A DNA stretch of 64,000 bases from Halomonas llamarensis (GTDB lineage: Bacteria > Pseudomonadota > Gammaproteobacteria > Pseudomonadales > Halomonadaceae): NCBI RefSeq assembly GCF_023555005.1, contig NZ_JAMJPJ010000010.1, forward strand, positions 1 through 64,000, given 5' to 3'. The notes under the pieces are model-generated. The model saw only the letters and a program-made list of their open reading frames with translations. It made no database searches and was not told the origin of the DNA. A program made the translations under genes and the position numbers. Position 1 is the stretch's first letter; the number at the start of each line of letters is the position of its first letter. This document shows, piece after piece, positions 53,541 through 63,036 of this stretch.

Positions 53541-54095
53541 CTAAAGGGTAGTGCGGCGGCTTAACGCCTTCCAGCGCGTTGGGCAAGCATTGAGCCGATG
53601 GAGGAAATCGCTGATTGCGTCGCCATCGAGCTCAGGATCAAACCCGCCGAGCTTCTCTAGCCAGCTCCGGTGAATAACGATGTAGGGCGGGTGCGCCTGG
53701 GCAGAGGCTAAAAAGCGATGCAGTAACTGCGTAGGAAGCGCAGGCAGCGGTAGCCCAACGAGCATGGCATCGATAACGTAAGCGTCTAGCTTTGCGGTTA
53801 AGCCCGCCCATGCATCAGGCGCTAACGGCGTTGCCTGCAGCGCGATAATCACCCATTCGGTTTTTAACTTCGCAATGGCGAGGTTAAAGCGTGCCCCCAG
53901 CAAAAGCGTCGGCGTTACCAAAAACTGGGCGTGGTAATGATGTTGGAGGCGCTTTGAGCGCGGGTCTGGTTGTAACGTGGTAATCACGATGGGGGCGTTG
54001 GCTATTTCATTGTGGGGCGAGCGTATATTCGCCAAGTGGCGTGGTAGCTGGGCACCGGTCACTAGTGCATCGAGGATAAAGCAAGCAGGCCCCAT
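53541..54095 (-). CDS. Uncharacterised protein, weakly glycosyltransferase-like
   Basis: A 184-residue protein starting MGPACFILDALVTGAQLPRH. The segments WVIIALQATPLAPDAWAGL and SWLEKLGGFDPELDGDAISDF recall the two ends of a family 2 glycosyltransferase fold, but no DXD metal motif is seen. AGAGGA precedes the ATG. It runs in the same direction as the frameshifted gene, 29 bases upstream of its ribosome binding site, so the two may form a unit. Confidence 0.5.
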   Translation of the reverse strand: MGPACFILDALVTGAQLPRHLANIRSPHNEIANAPIVITTLQPDPRSKRLQHHYHAQFLVTPTLLLGARFNLAIAKLKTEWVIIALQATPLAPDAWAGLTAKLDAYVIDAMLVGLPLPALPTQLLHRFLASAQAHPPYIVIHRSWLEKLGGFDPELDGDAISDFLHRLNACPTRWKALSRRTTL

Positions 54096-54260
54096 TAGCC
54101 GGTCCTCTTAAAGGCATTCCGCCTCTATGTATGTTTTCAGCCATGATCGCTTTCATGGCGAAAAATGAATCCATCACTTTATTTGTAATAAAGTGTAGTG
54201 CTTGGTTCGCTTTTGTATCAATCGTTTTTTCGTAGGAAATTACGCAGCGTTAGCATTAGT

Positions 54261-54277
54261 TGCGCTTATTTGGTGCA
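54261..54277 (+). promoter_or_regulatory. NtrC-type enhancer site 1
   Basis: TGCGCTTATTTGGTGCA has the 17-bp architecture of the NtrC box (TGCACCANNNTGGTGCA). The right half is perfect and the left matches four of seven positions. Confidence 0.55.
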
Positions 54278-54291
54278 GGTGTCTTAGTTGA

Positions 54292-54308
54292 TGCTTTATT
54301 TTGGTGCA
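54292..54308 (+). promoter_or_regulatory. NtrC-type enhancer site 2
   Basis: TGCTTTATTTTGGTGCA has the same 17-bp layout with a perfect right half. It lies 31 bp from site 1, about three helical turns, close to the spacing of the paired strong sites at E. coli glnA. Confidence 0.6.
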
Positions 54309-54436
54309 ATTTAAGTTTATGCGCGCCGGTTGATGTGGATTTATCACCACGCTGCAACATAAGAGCGCATGGAGTTGTGGCATTAAAGCAAACAAAAACA
54401 GATGGTTGCGTTTTAATTTTCTTTTGTGGTGCAAGG

Positions 54437-54453
54437 TTGGCATATTCCCTGCA
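54437..54453 (+). promoter_or_regulatory. sigma-54 promoter of glnA
   Basis: TTGGCATATTCCCTGCA has the invariant GG (54439-54440) and GC (54451-54452) ten bases apart and fits the -24/-12 consensus TGGCAC-N5-TTGCA with small deviations. It is 143 bases upstream of glnA and downstream of the NtrC sites. Confidence 0.8.
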
Positions 54454-54595
54454 TTGTTATTAACAGCGGCTAATGACGTAGGCAGGCGCTGCCTTGACGT
54501 GCTAAAACAGTAGCCGATTTAACTTTTGCGCCACGTCATTGCCGCGGCAATTCGGGCGCGCAGAAACGCAAATTACGTTCACACCGGAGGACACC

Positions 54596-56002
54596 ATGTC
54601 AGCCAAGACGCTCGCATTGATCGAAGAACACGACATTAAATGGATCGACTTACGCTTTACCGATACCCGCGGTAAAGAGCAGCACGTCACTATTCCGGCG
54701 CGCGATGTCGATGAAGAGTTTTTTGAAAACGGCCAGATGTTTGATGGTTCTTCCATCAACGGTTGGAAGGGTATCAACGAGTCTGACATGATCCTGCGCC
54801 CGGAAGACGGCAGCGCTTATCTCGACCCTTTCACCGAAGACGCCACGCTGGTGCTTCGCTGCGATATCATCGAGCCGGCCACCATGCAGGGCTACGATCG
54901 CGATCCGCGCTCCATTGCTAAGCGCGCAGAAGCGTATCTGCAGTCGACAGGCTTGGGCGATACCGCTTTCTTCGGCCCGGAGCCTGAGTTCTTCATCTTT
55001 GACGAGGTGCACTGGAAGTCGGATATCGAAGGCTCCATGTACAAAATTTCCTCGGAAGAGGGCGCTTGGTCGACCGACCGTCAGGTCGAGGGCGGCAACT
55101 TGGGTCACCGCCCGCGCGTGAAAGGCGGCTACTTCCCGGTACCGCCGGTCGATAGCTTCCACGATATGCGTGGCGCGATGTGTAACACCCTGGAAGCGAT
55201 TGGTCAGCCCGTTGAGGTTCACCACCACGAAGTGGCGAACGCCGGGCAGAACGAAATCGGCGTCAAGTTCAACACGCTGGTGAAAAAGGCCGACGAAGTT
55301 CAGGAAATGAAGTATGTGATCCACAACGTGGCGCATGCTTACGGCAAAACCGCGACCTTCATGCCGAAGCCGATTGTGGGTGATAACGGTTCGGGCATGC
55401 ACGTTCACCAGTCGTTCTGGAAAGATGGCCAAAACCAGTTCGCTGGTGATGAGTACGCCGGTCTGTCTGAGATGGCGCTTTATTACATCGGCGGCATCAT
55501 CAAGCATGCGCGCGCGTTGAACGCGTTCACTAACGCCTCGACCAACTCTTACAAGCGCCTGGTACCGGGCTTTGAAGCGCCGGTTATGCTTGCTTATAGT
55601 GCGCGTAACCGTTCGGCGTCGATTCGTATCCCGTATACCGCCAGCCCGAAGGGCAAGCGTGTAGAGCTGCGCTTCCCTGATCCGACCGCTAACCCGTACC
55701 TGTGCTTTTCGGCGATGCTGATGGCGGGTATCGACGGCATCAAGAACAAGATCCACCCGGGCGATGCGATGGATAAAAACCTCTACGACCTACCGCCGGA
55801 AGAGGGCAAATCCGTACCGACCGTGGCCCACAGCCTGGATCAGGCGCTTGAAGCGCTCGACGCTGACCGCGCCTTCTTGACCGAAGGCGGCGTGTTCTCC
55901 GACGAAATGATCGATGCCTACATCGAGCTTAAGATGGAAGACGTGGACCGCCTGCGCATGGCCACGCACCCGCTTGAGTTCGATATGTACTACAGCTGCT
56001 AA
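54596..56002 (+). CDS. glnA: Glutamine synthetase, type I
   Basis: GlnA makes glutamine from glutamate, ammonia and ATP as a dodecamer. The 468-residue protein (E. coli 469) carries the latch [13 protein letters not shown], the ATP/Mg site [20 protein letters not shown] and [11 protein letters not shown]. The adenylylation site Tyr397 (NLYDLPPEE) is at the E. coli position, so control by GlnE is expected. GGAGG precedes the ATG at 54596. Transcription by sigma-54 and NtrC fits glnL-glnG downstream. Confidence 0.98.
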   Translation: MSAKTLALIEEHDIKWIDLRFTDTRGKEQHVTIPARDVDEEFFENGQMFDGSSINGWKGINESDMILRPEDGSAYLDPFTEDATLVLRCDIIEPATMQGYDRDPRSIAKRAEAYLQSTGLGDTAFFGPEPEFFIFDEVHWKSDIEGSMYKISSEEGAWSTDRQVEGGNLGHRPRVKGGYFPVPPVDSFHDMRGAMCNTLEAIGQPVEVHHHEVANAGQNEIGVKFNTLVKKADEVQEMKYVIHNVAHAYGKTATFMPKPIVGDNGSGMHVHQSFWKDGQNQFAGDEYAGLSEMALYYIGGIIKHARALNAFTNASTNSYKRLVPGFEAPVMLAYSARNRSASIRIPYTASPKGKRVELRFPDPTANPYLCFSAMLMAGIDGIKNKIHPGDAMDKNLYDLPPEEGKSVPTVAHSLDQALEALDADRAFLTEGGVFSDEMIDAYIELKMEDVDRLRMATHPLEFDMYYSC

Positions 56003-56070
56003 GTGCGAGTTGTTAAGTACTCGCTGCTAAGCACGGCTGTTAAAATTTCTCACCCACGGTGAGATGATCA

Positions 56071-56094
56071 GAAACCCCGCTTTGGCGGGGTTTC
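56071..56094 (+). terminator. Terminator after glnA
   Basis: GAAACCCCGC (56071-56080) pairs with GCGGGGTTTC (56085-56094) around a TTTG loop. The T tract that follows is interrupted, so termination may be partial. Confidence 0.8.
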
Positions 56095-56127
56095 TGCATT
56101 TCACGCGCCTGCTTAAGGGAAAACGCC

Positions 56128-56652
56128 ATGCAACACACACGAGCGATAAAAACGGTGGTCCTTCTGTCTGGCGTGCTACTGGCAGCTCCGCTGTTGGCGC
56201 AGGCTGTCTACCGCGTGGTGGATGAGCAAGGGCGAGTGACCTTTACCGATAACCCTGCTAGCGGCGGGGACGAGGTGGAGGTGGCGCCGCTGCCGAACGT
56301 GTCCTCCTCGCGCACGGCAGCGCCAAAAGCATCGGCCGAGACGCCCAAGCGTAGCGCCCCTGGACGGCCGTTTATGCCCTACGACCGCTTTATGATCGAA
56401 AAACCCCGTGATAACGCACGCTTGTCCCGCTCGACCACTGCGGTTGAGCTTTTGGTGAGCCCGCGGCTGCGTGATGATCACCAGGTGCGCCTGCGCGTTA
56501 ACGGTGAGATAAGCCAGTCGGCGCTGCACAGCGAGGCGTTCTGGTTGGCAAATTTACCGGCGGGCACTCATCGGTTGCAGGCAGAGCTACTCGATAGCCA
56601 AGGGCGCGTGCGCCACCAAACGCCGCCGGTACATCTCACGATTGAACCCTGA
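56128..56652 (+). CDS. DUF4124-domain exported protein
   Basis: A 174-residue protein with a signal peptide (cleavage near LLAQA, residue 26) followed at once by the DUF4124 motif AVYRVVDEQGRVTFTDNPA. The middle is low-complexity; the C-terminal half (LLVSPRLRDDHQVRLRVNG, LPAGTHRLQAELLDSQGRV) looks like an Ig-like beta domain. It is often found between glnA and glnL in related bacteria; its role is unknown. Periplasmic location is inferred. Confidence 0.8.
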   Translation: MQHTRAIKTVVLLSGVLLAAPLLAQAVYRVVDEQGRVTFTDNPASGGDEVEVAPLPNVSSSRTAAPKASAETPKRSAPGRPFMPYDRFMIEKPRDNARLSRSTTAVELLVSPRLRDDHQVRLRVNGEISQSALHSEAFWLANLPAGTHRLQAELLDSQGRVRHQTPPVHLTIEP

Positions 56653-56699
56653 TGCACACTATTGGTGCATTGTGAGCCGGTTGGCGAGAGGGCGATGCG

Positions 56700-56816
56700 C
56701 TGTTAGCACGCAGAGACATCGACGTCGTGCGCGCCAAGCGTGCAGCCTGGGCGCGCTTTTTCATTCCTATCGCGATAGCTGGCGTACTTCTTGCAGTTAT
56801 TTTGTCGATGCGTTGA
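56700..56816 (+). CDS. Possible small single-pass membrane protein
   Basis: The frame reads LLARRDIDVVRAKRAAWARF and then a hydrophobic helix ending LLAVILSMR before TGA at 56814. Amphipathic-basic followed by one membrane helix is typical of small membrane proteins, and it fills the gap between the DUF4124 gene and glnL. No ATG lies in frame; the start would be CTG at 56700 or GTG at 56724. The nearby ATG at 56695 is in another frame. Treat as tentative. Confidence 0.3.
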   Translation: MLARRDIDVVRAKRAAWARFFIPIAIAGVLLAVILSMR

Positions 56817-56850
56817 TGACGCACTTTCTTTCGAAGGACCAGGACACTTC

Positions 56851-57936
56851 ATGTATAAGCGTTTACTCGAACATCTCACCACGGCAGTGCTGTTATTGGA
56901 TGGCAAGCTCACCGTGCGTTGGATGAACCCGGCGGCGGAAGCGCTTTTGGCCGTGAGCATGAGTCGCGTGAAAGGCGCAAGCCTCGATGCGCTGCTGGGC
57001 AGCGGCGCGAGTGGTGGTGCAGGCGTCGGTGACAGCATTGATAGCGTGCTCGCCAAAGCCCGTGATGCGTTCCACCCCTATACCAAGCGTGAGGCGCGTA
57101 TTGTGCCGTTTAATGGTGAGCCGCTAACGGTGGATTACACCGTAACCCCGCTCTCCGCCGATGAGCTACTGTTAGAGGTGGAACCGCGCGACCGGCTGAT
57201 GCAGATTTCCCGCGAGGAAGCGCTCACGACGCGCCAAGAGACCATCAAAGTGCTCGCCCGCGGGCTCGCGCATGAAGTGAAAAACCCGCTGGGTGGGATT
57301 CGCGGCGCCGCACAGCTTCTGGAGCGCGACCTGGATGAGCCCGCCCTTAAGGAGTTTACTCGCATCATCGTCGAAGAGGTCGACCGGCTCAAAGACCTGG
57401 TTGACTCGATGCTGGGCCCCAACCACATCGTCAGGCACGAGCCGCTGAATATCCATAAAGTGCTGGAGCGGGTTCGTTCGTTGCTTATCGCCGAGCACCC
57501 GCAGGTGGAGATTATCCGCGACTACGACCCGAGCTTGCCGGATCTTTACGGCGATGAAGCGCAGATGATTCAGGCGGTGTTGAACGTGGCGCGTAACGCC
57601 GTACAGGCGATGACGGATGCCGACACGCACGCACCGGCGTTAATGCTGCGCACTCGCGCAAAGCGCCAGTTCACCCTGGGGGCAGAGCGCCACCGGCTGG
57701 TGAGCGAGGTCAGTATTATCGATAACGGCCCGGGTATTCCTGAATCGCTCCAGGAGACGCTGTTTTATCCCATGGTCTCTGGGCGCGCTGAGGGCAGCGG
57801 GCTAGGGCTTTCGATTGCGCAGTCGATTTTGCATCAGCACCAGGGCTTGATCGAGTGCGAATCGTACCCCGGCCACACCGAATTTCGTTTATTGATCCCC
57901 TTGTTTGTCGATGCATCGGAGACGCGCGATGACTGA
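56851..57936 (+). CDS. glnL: NtrB, nitrogen regulation sensor kinase
   Basis: NtrB (361 residues) phosphorylates or dephosphorylates NtrC depending on PII. It has an N-terminal PAS domain, an H box GLAHEVKNPLGGIRGAAQLL with phospho-acceptor H141, an N box NVARNAVQAM and G boxes DNGPGIP and GRAEGSGLGLSIAQ. It is cytoplasmic, without membrane helices. I chose the ATG at 56851 (MYKRLLEHLTTAVLLLD). It overlaps glnG by 8 bases. Confidence 0.96.
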   Translation: MYKRLLEHLTTAVLLLDGKLTVRWMNPAAEALLAVSMSRVKGASLDALLGSGASGGAGVGDSIDSVLAKARDAFHPYTKREARIVPFNGEPLTVDYTVTPLSADELLLEVEPRDRLMQISREEALTTRQETIKVLARGLAHEVKNPLGGIRGAAQLLERDLDEPALKEFTRIIVEEVDRLKDLVDSMLGPNHIVRHEPLNIHKVLERVRSLLIAEHPQVEIIRDYDPSLPDLYGDEAQMIQAVLNVARNAVQAMTDADTHAPALMLRTRAKRQFTLGAERHRLVSEVSIIDNGPGIPESLQETLFYPMVSGRAEGSGLGLSIAQSILHQHQGLIECESYPGHTEFRLLIPLFVDASETRDD

Positions 57937-59359
57937 GTCAAGCCGTAACGACGTTGCCCGCGTGGTGATTGTCGATGATGACCGTGCCATTCGCTGGGTG
58001 TTAGAGCGCGCCCTGGCGCAACCGGATTTGGATGTCGAGTGCATCGAGCGCGCTGACACCTCGCTGGAACGTTTGATTGATGACCCGCCCGATGTGCTGG
58101 TGACCGATATCCGCATGCCGGGGATCGACGGGTTGGATTTGATGGCACGTCTCCGTGAGGCGCACCCGGATCTGCCGGTCATCGTAATGACCGCGCACTC
58201 GGATCTGGATAGCGCCGTGGCCTCCTATCAAGGCGGTGCCTTTGAGTACCTGCCTAAACCGTTCGATGTGGATGAAGCGCTGGCGCTGGTGCGCCGGGCG
58301 GTGGCGCACGCGCGTGAACGCCAGCGGCCCATCACTGCCCCGGAAGGGATCAATGCTGAAATCATCGGTGAAGCCCCAGCGATGCAGGAGGTGTTTCGCG
58401 CCATCGGGCGGTTGTCGCATTCGCATATTACGGTGCTGATCAACGGCGAATCGGGCACGGGCAAAGAGCGCGTGGCGCAAGCGCTGCACCAGCACAGCCC
58501 GCGCGCAGGCAAGGCGTTTATCGCGCTTAATATGGCGGCCATCCCACGGGACTTGATCGAATCCGAGCTGTTTGGCCATGAGAAGGGCGCCTTTACCGGC
58601 GCGAACGCGCAGCGTCAGGGACGCTTTGAGCAGTCTAACGGTGGCACACTGTTTCTGGACGAGATCGGCGATATGCCCGCCGAAGCGCAAACACGCTTGC
58701 TACGGGTGCTGGCCGATGGCGAGTTTTATCGCGTGGGGGGACATACGCCGGTCAAGGTGGATGTGCGCATTATTGCCGCGACGCACCAAAACCTAGAGTC
58801 GCTGGTGGAAGACGGAGGCTTTCGTGAAGACCTGTTTCACCGCTTGAACGTGATTCGCATTCACCTGCCGCGGCTTTCCGAGCGGCGCGAGGATATTTCA
58901 CGGTTGTCCCGCCACTTTCTTGCAGAAGCGGCCAAGGAACTCTCCACCGAGACGAAAGTGCTCACGCCTGAGGCCGAAGCGCACTTAACGCGGTTGCCGT
59001 GGCCGGGCAACGTGCGGCAGCTGGAAAATATCTGCCGCTGGCTAACGGTCATGGCCTCGGGGCGTGAAATTCTGGTGGAAGATCTGCCCCCCGAGCTTCT
59101 CGCCGTGAGCCCCGCCGAGGGCTCGGCATTCGCCGATTGGCGCAGCGCCTTTCGCGAATGGGCTGATCATGCCTTGGCGGAAGGCCACACCCACTTACTC
59201 GAAGAGGCAGTACCGGATTTTGAACGTATTCTGATCGAGACGGCGCTTAAGCACACCGGTGGACGCAAAGGCGAAGCGGCGGAGCTTCTGGGGTGGGGGC
59301 GCAATACGCTGACCCGCAAACTGAAAACGCTGCTGCCGGCGCTGGCCGACGATGCCTAG
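57929..59359 (+). CDS. glnG: NtrC, nitrogen-response sigma-54 activator
   Basis: NtrC (476 residues) activates sigma-54 promoters such as that of glnA. The receiver domain has [16 protein letters not shown] and the phospho-acceptor D60 ([10 protein letters not shown]). The AAA+ domain has GESGTGKE at 173-180 and the sigma-54 contact loop GAFTGA at 220-225. A Fis-type HTH ([19 protein letters not shown]) ends the protein. The ATG at 57929 lies inside the end of glnL. Confidence 0.97.
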   Translation: MTESSRNDVARVVIVDDDRAIRWVLERALAQPDLDVECIERADTSLERLIDDPPDVLVTDIRMPGIDGLDLMARLREAHPDLPVIVMTAHSDLDSAVASYQGGAFEYLPKPFDVDEALALVRRAVAHARERQRPITAPEGINAEIIGEAPAMQEVFRAIGRLSHSHITVLINGESGTGKERVAQALHQHSPRAGKAFIALNMAAIPRDLIESELFGHEKGAFTGANAQRQGRFEQSNGGTLFLDEIGDMPAEAQTRLLRVLADGEFYRVGGHTPVKVDVRIIAATHQNLESLVEDGGFREDLFHRLNVIRIHLPRLSERREDISRLSRHFLAEAAKELSTETKVLTPEAEAHLTRLPWPGNVRQLENICRWLTVMASGREILVEDLPPELLAVSPAEGSAFADWRSAFREWADHALAEGHTHLLEEAVPDFERILIETALKHTGGRKGEAAELLGWGRNTLTRKLKTLLPALADDA

Positions 59360-59475
59360 TTTTTTGCCGTCAGCACGCCAACATGACGTATATCATGACC
59401 CCATGGGGGAAAGCGCGTTAGCGTTAGGCTCTTCTCAACGCTCCGTCCGTTAATGACAAAAAAAGAGCCAACGTT

Positions 59476-60651
59476 ATGCCAAGTCTAGTGTCAGCGCCCT
59501 CAGAACGTCGAAGCGAACCGAGTATGGCGACGCCGACCGAGGCATCCTGGGTGTTCAACACCGTAAGCGCCTTAAACGATACGCTGACGACCCGCCATCA
59601 TAGCCGCGATTTCGTCTTTGCCCATGGCCATTTTTTGCGTAGCCGCGTGATGGCCGTCGGGTTTCTCTTTTTACTCCTTTCGCCGCCTTGGCTATTAATC
59701 GATGCGTTGATGCTGCCCCCAAGCGTGCAGCGCTACACCTTGGCCGGGCGCGTGGTGATGATGCTCGGCTTTGCCGCTGTGGTGTGGTGGGCATGGCGTA
59801 GCGAAGAGAGCATTCGCCGTGTCCGTTTTAGTGCCGGTGCTTTGATTGCGCTGCCTGCACTTTTTTACGCGCTGGTGCTGGCTGTTTTACCTAGCGGCAC
59901 GAATCAAGCGCTGGTGGGCTACGGTTTTATCCCCTTTTTGCTCGTCGCCGCGTTAAGTGTGTTTCCGTTTACGCTGTTGGAGTCCTTGCTGGCGGGCCTT
60001 CTACTGCAGGCGCTGTTGGTGTTTGCTCAGCATGTTAACGGTAGCTGGATGACGCCGGCGGGGCTTGAAGCTCAGTGGCTATTAGCGACGCTGCTGATCG
60101 TGGCGTTAACCGCTAACCATTTTCAGCTCAGCCTGTTGCTGCGGCTATATCGTCAGGCAACCCACGATGCGTTGACGGGCCTGTTAAACCGCGGGGCGAT
60201 GGAGCGGCGACTGGCCGAGATCGAACGAGAAGAAGCGCGGATCGGCAAACAGGTGCCCTATGCGCTGTTGATGCTGGATATCGACCACTTCAAGCGCGTT
60301 AATGACACCTATGGCCACTCGGTGGGCGATAAAGTGCTGCGTGAGTTTGCTCGTCTGATTGCGCTGCAGGTGCGCGCTGGGGATTTTGTCGCTCGCTATG
60401 GGGGTGAAGAGTTTGTGGTCGTGTTGCTGGGCGCGGACACCGAAAGCGCCACCGACGTGGCAGAGCGGATTCGCCAAGCGGTCGAAGGCGCCATGCTATT
60501 TGACCACGACGGTAACCCCGTGCCAGTCACCACCAGTGTCGGTGTTGCCTGCCCGGAAGAGCCGCTAGGCAGCGAGGCAACGCTGAAAATCGCGGATGAC
60601 CGCCTTTACCATGCCAAAGAAGGCGGGCGTAATCGCGTGTGTAACGGATAA
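59476..60651 (+). CDS. Membrane-bound diguanylate cyclase (GGDEF)
   Basis: A 391-residue protein with about six hydrophobic helices (residues 58-215) and a C-terminal GGDEF domain that makes cyclic di-GMP from GTP. The domain starts HDALTGLLNRGAMERRL, has the metal site DIDHFKRVND and the active-site GGEEF at 309-313. The RxxD inhibitory site RAGD lies at 300-303, five residues before it, so product inhibition is likely. The sensing part resembles no named domain I can identify. It ends four bases before a convergent gene. Confidence 0.93.
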   Translation: MPSLVSAPSERRSEPSMATPTEASWVFNTVSALNDTLTTRHHSRDFVFAHGHFLRSRVMAVGFLFLLLSPPWLLIDALMLPPSVQRYTLAGRVVMMLGFAAVVWWAWRSEESIRRVRFSAGALIALPALFYALVLAVLPSGTNQALVGYGFIPFLLVAALSVFPFTLLESLLAGLLLQALLVFAQHVNGSWMTPAGLEAQWLLATLLIVALTANHFQLSLLLRLYRQATHDALTGLLNRGAMERRLAEIEREEARIGKQVPYALLMLDIDHFKRVNDTYGHSVGDKVLREFARLIALQVRAGDFVARYGGEEFVVVLLGADTESATDVAERIRQAVEGAMLFDHDGNPVPVTTSVGVACPEEPLGSEATLKIADDRLYHAKEGGRNRVCNG

Positions 60652-60655
60652 CGGC

Positions 60656-61588
60656 TTATGGCGCGTCTTCAATGTCGTCTATGAAATCGTCCATGAGACC
60701 GTCTATAAAATAGAGCGCATCGGCAAGCGAGGCATCCGGCGGGTCGCACGCCAATGTGTTGGGCACGAGGGCCATGTGCGCCTCAACCCCCAGTGCCCTG
60801 AGTTGGTGCGGCACGCCATCGCCATACGCTACGTGTCCAACGCCCATCAACCCTACGGCCAGGACGTCTTCTCTTGTGGCATCGGCGAGGGCGCTTGCCA
60901 TCGCCACATCCCATGTCAGTTGGGCATTGAGGAAACGCTCAAATGCCGCGTCGGCCGGTTCATCATCGCTTTCGCCCATTGGGTGGGCGTTAAACGTCTG
61001 TTTTAACCGGTTACGGTAATCAGCGCTGGGGTTTACTGGCGCGGGGATGTGGTGCCGGTTTTCGGCGGCCACCGCATCAAACCCGTCTGATGCCAGCTTT
61101 TGGCGTAGCGCCGGGCGGATATTGAGCGCCAACAGTGGGATTTGCTCCATGCGTGCGAAGTGCAAAATGGGCCAGTAAAGCTCGGCGTTAAATCCCCAGG
61201 CATTGTGCCAATCGCTTTCCGCGAGAAACGCTTCCTCGCTGAGTTTTCCCGCGACCCAGGCGTTCAACGCAGGCTGGGCGTCGCGCGGTAGCATCTCCAA
61301 CCCAATCACCAACTTGTCGCGATGGGCCGCAAGGCCCGCCAGCGTATGCAGCTGCCAGCGGTGATGGGCCACTTGGTCATGTTGCTCACCAAGTAACACC
61401 ACGTCTTGCCGCGCTGCCTGCGCTAACAGCGTGGGGGCTGAAACCGTCACGCCATTTTGCCACCAGCTGCCGGGTATGAGGGTTTCCGCCGCCGCCTCAG
61501 ACGACGCGCAGTCGCTGGCTTGAGCGGTCGATAAAAGACTCAGCGCCAACAGCGCGGAAGCGGGCGTTAAGGCGCGGCTTAAGGGCAT
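60656..61588 (-). CDS. ChaN-like (DUF399) exported protein
   Basis: A 310-residue protein with a signal peptide ending near STAQA. The family motif VVLLGEQHDQVAHHRWQLH near residue 63, with conserved Glu and His residues, and VGLMGVGHVAYGDGVPHQL near the C terminus are those of ChaN-like proteins, which bind haem in Campylobacter and related TIKI/EreA-like folds. Whether it binds haem or is a metalloprotease-like enzyme cannot be decided. There is no lipobox cysteine at the cleavage site. Confidence 0.82.
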   Translation of the reverse strand: MPLSRALTPASALLALSLLSTAQASDCASSEAAAETLIPGSWWQNGVTVSAPTLLAQAARQDVVLLGEQHDQVAHHRWQLHTLAGLAAHRDKLVIGLEMLPRDAQPALNAWVAGKLSEEAFLAESDWHNAWGFNAELYWPILHFARMEQIPLLALNIRPALRQKLASDGFDAVAAENRHHIPAPVNPSADYRNRLKQTFNAHPMGESDDEPADAAFERFLNAQLTWDVAMASALADATREDVLAVGLMGVGHVAYGDGVPHQLRALGVEAHMALVPNTLACDPPDASLADALYFIDGLMDDFIDDIEDAP

Positions 61589-61618
61589 GGTATCGTCCTG
61601 GTTTAGCGGTCCTGGATA

Positions 61619-61789
61619 TTAACTCGCCTCAAGCTTCTTGATTTCGGCAAGCAGGCTTTCCGCCTCTTCAGTCAGCGTGGCATTCGCGCGCATGTCGCCG
61701 TTGCGCGACGCTTCCATCGCTTGTTGCAGTTTGCGTTCATAATCTTGCTGCAGTTTCTTTTTGGGGTCGCGCTTAAATAAACCAAACAT
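61619..61789 (-). CDS. DUF6435-like small protein
   Basis: This 56-residue protein reads MFGLFKRDPKKKLQQDYERK and ends EAESLLAEIKKLEAS. It is charged and almost wholly helical (likely coiled coil). It resembles the DUF6435 family of short gammaproteobacterial proteins as I recall it. AGGAG (61797-61802) lies seven bases before the ATG, which supports it as a real gene. Confidence 0.75.
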   Translation of the reverse strand: MFGLFKRDPKKKLQQDYERKLQQAMEASRNGDMRANATLTEEAESLLAEIKKLEAS

Positions 61790-61904
61790 GGGGAGGCTCC
61801 TCTATTGTGTATATTATTTGTAGAGGTTTTGTCTTCCTTTGTCCAATGTTTGCGTCCCATTATAAGGCACTTAACCGCCTTTGATGCCGTTTTAGCGTCA
61901 CGCT

Positions 61905-62429
61905 TTAGGCCGATGGATGCGTTAAACAGTCTCGTAGGAAATGCTCAAAATCGTTTAAAATGATAGGCAAGCTGACATGCAGGCGGTGATCATCATCGAT
62001 CAGGCGTAAAGAAAGGTGCTGGCGCTGGGCAAAGTCGATGACCGGCCCCGGCGGGACGACGTAGTCTCGCCAGCCGTGAACGATATGCGTCGCACGGGCG
62101 TGCAGAGTGGGCGACGTTTCTGGATAGTCGGGCAGGCCAATGGCGGGCGCAATCAAAAAACACCCCCGAGTGGCATGCTGAGCGCTGACCATGGCACTTA
62201 GCCAGCCGCCGAGGCTTGAGCCAGCCATGACGCATTCAGCCGGGTTGTCACCGCGAGTGTTCAGCGTTTGGTTAAGGTGCTCAAGCCGGGTTTGAGGCTC
62301 GGGCATGTCGCGGTAATCCATCACCACCGGCTCGCAGTCTTCCAGTTTTTCCACAATGCCTTTAAGCGCCTGCATTTTTAGCGCGCCAGGGCCGCTTTCC
62401 AACCCGTGAGAGAGATATACCGTGATCAT
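61905..62429 (-). CDS. YqiA-like alpha/beta-hydrolase
   Basis: A 174-residue esterase-type protein of the UPF0227/YqiA group. It opens with YLSHGLESGPGALKMQAL, holds the nucleophile elbow GSSLGGWLS near residue 71, and the later acid and His in HGWRDYVVP and DDDHRLH. The natural substrate is unknown; E. coli YqiA hydrolyses acyl-CoA esters. Confidence 0.85.
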   Translation of the reverse strand: MITVYLSHGLESGPGALKMQALKGIVEKLEDCEPVVMDYRDMPEPQTRLEHLNQTLNTRGDNPAECVMAGSSLGGWLSAMVSAQHATRGCFLIAPAIGLPDYPETSPTLHARATHIVHGWRDYVVPPGPVIDFAQRQHLSLRLIDDDHRLHVSLPIILNDFEHFLRDCLTHPSA

Positions 62430-62496
62430 GACAAACCCCGCTTATAACAGTCATGAACCTACAGTAGCGTCTTCTCTCCCGGATTGCCAAGCGCCA

Positions 62497-63036
62497 TCAA
62501 CCTAGCAGCACAAGGCTTAACAACGCAAAAGCGTAGCCCATGGCGGCACCGGCCAACACATCGCTTACGTAGTGCAAGCCAAGCCCCACGCGCGAGATGG
62601 CAATCAGCAGCGCCAACGGAATCACCATGGGCAACAGCCACGGCGTGTGGGCCGCGACCAGCACGCTAAACATCACCGCGTGCATGGTGTGGCCACTGGG
62701 AAAACTGTAGCGGTCACGGGCGGGTTCACTGCACTGAATGCCATTGCGATAGGTAATAAACGGGCGCTCACGGCATAACCGTGTTTTCACTAAGCGATAA
62801 ACGAAAACCGCGAGAAGCGCGGTGAGCGTGTATTGCGCCAAGCGCATACCGCCTTCGGGCAGCAAAAAAGGTTGGGCCACTATCAGCGCCACCCATACCG
62901 GCCAGTCACCAAGCCGACTAGCAGCTTGCAGCGTTAGCCGCCAGGGTCGATAGAGCGAGTAGCGCGTTACGCGTTGACAGAATTGCCATTCGAGCAAATC
63001 AAGACGATCGAATACGGCAAGGGGGTGAGGTCGCAT
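62497..63036 (-). CDS. PAP2-family phosphatase
   Basis: A 179-residue membrane protein with PAP2 motifs: KTRLCRERPF (usual KxxxxxxRP), PSGHTMHAV and SRVGLGLHYVSDVLAG with the catalytic His residues. Members dephosphorylate phosphatidic acid, phosphatidylglycerol phosphate or undecaprenyl diphosphate. About five hydrophobic helices are seen. The ATG at 63036 has AGGAGG (63043-63048) and lies inside the end of the glycosyltransferase gene, so the two are translationally coupled, which points to a shared lipid or envelope pathway. Confidence 0.88.
   Translation of the reverse strand: MRPHPLAVFDRLDLLEWQFCQRVTRYSLYRPWRLTLQAASRLGDWPVWVALIVAQPFLLPEGGMRLAQYTLTALLAVFVYRLVKTRLCRERPFITYRNGIQCSEPARDRYSFPSGHTMHAVMFSVLVAAHTPWLLPMVIPLALLIAISRVGLGLHYVSDVLAGAAMGYAFALLSLVLLG

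Larger units (their letters stand above)
54096..54595. other. glnA upstream region
   Basis: This 500-base interval separates a divergent gene from glnA. It is AT-rich between 54120 and 54440 and contains two NtrC-type sites and a sigma-54 promoter, listed separately. Otherwise I see no gene. Confidence 0.7.

Noticed and set aside
54650..55756. 368-codon frame antisense to glnA
   Set aside because: High GC and biased codon use keep antisense frames open; it shows no motif, no start signal and glnA is certain.
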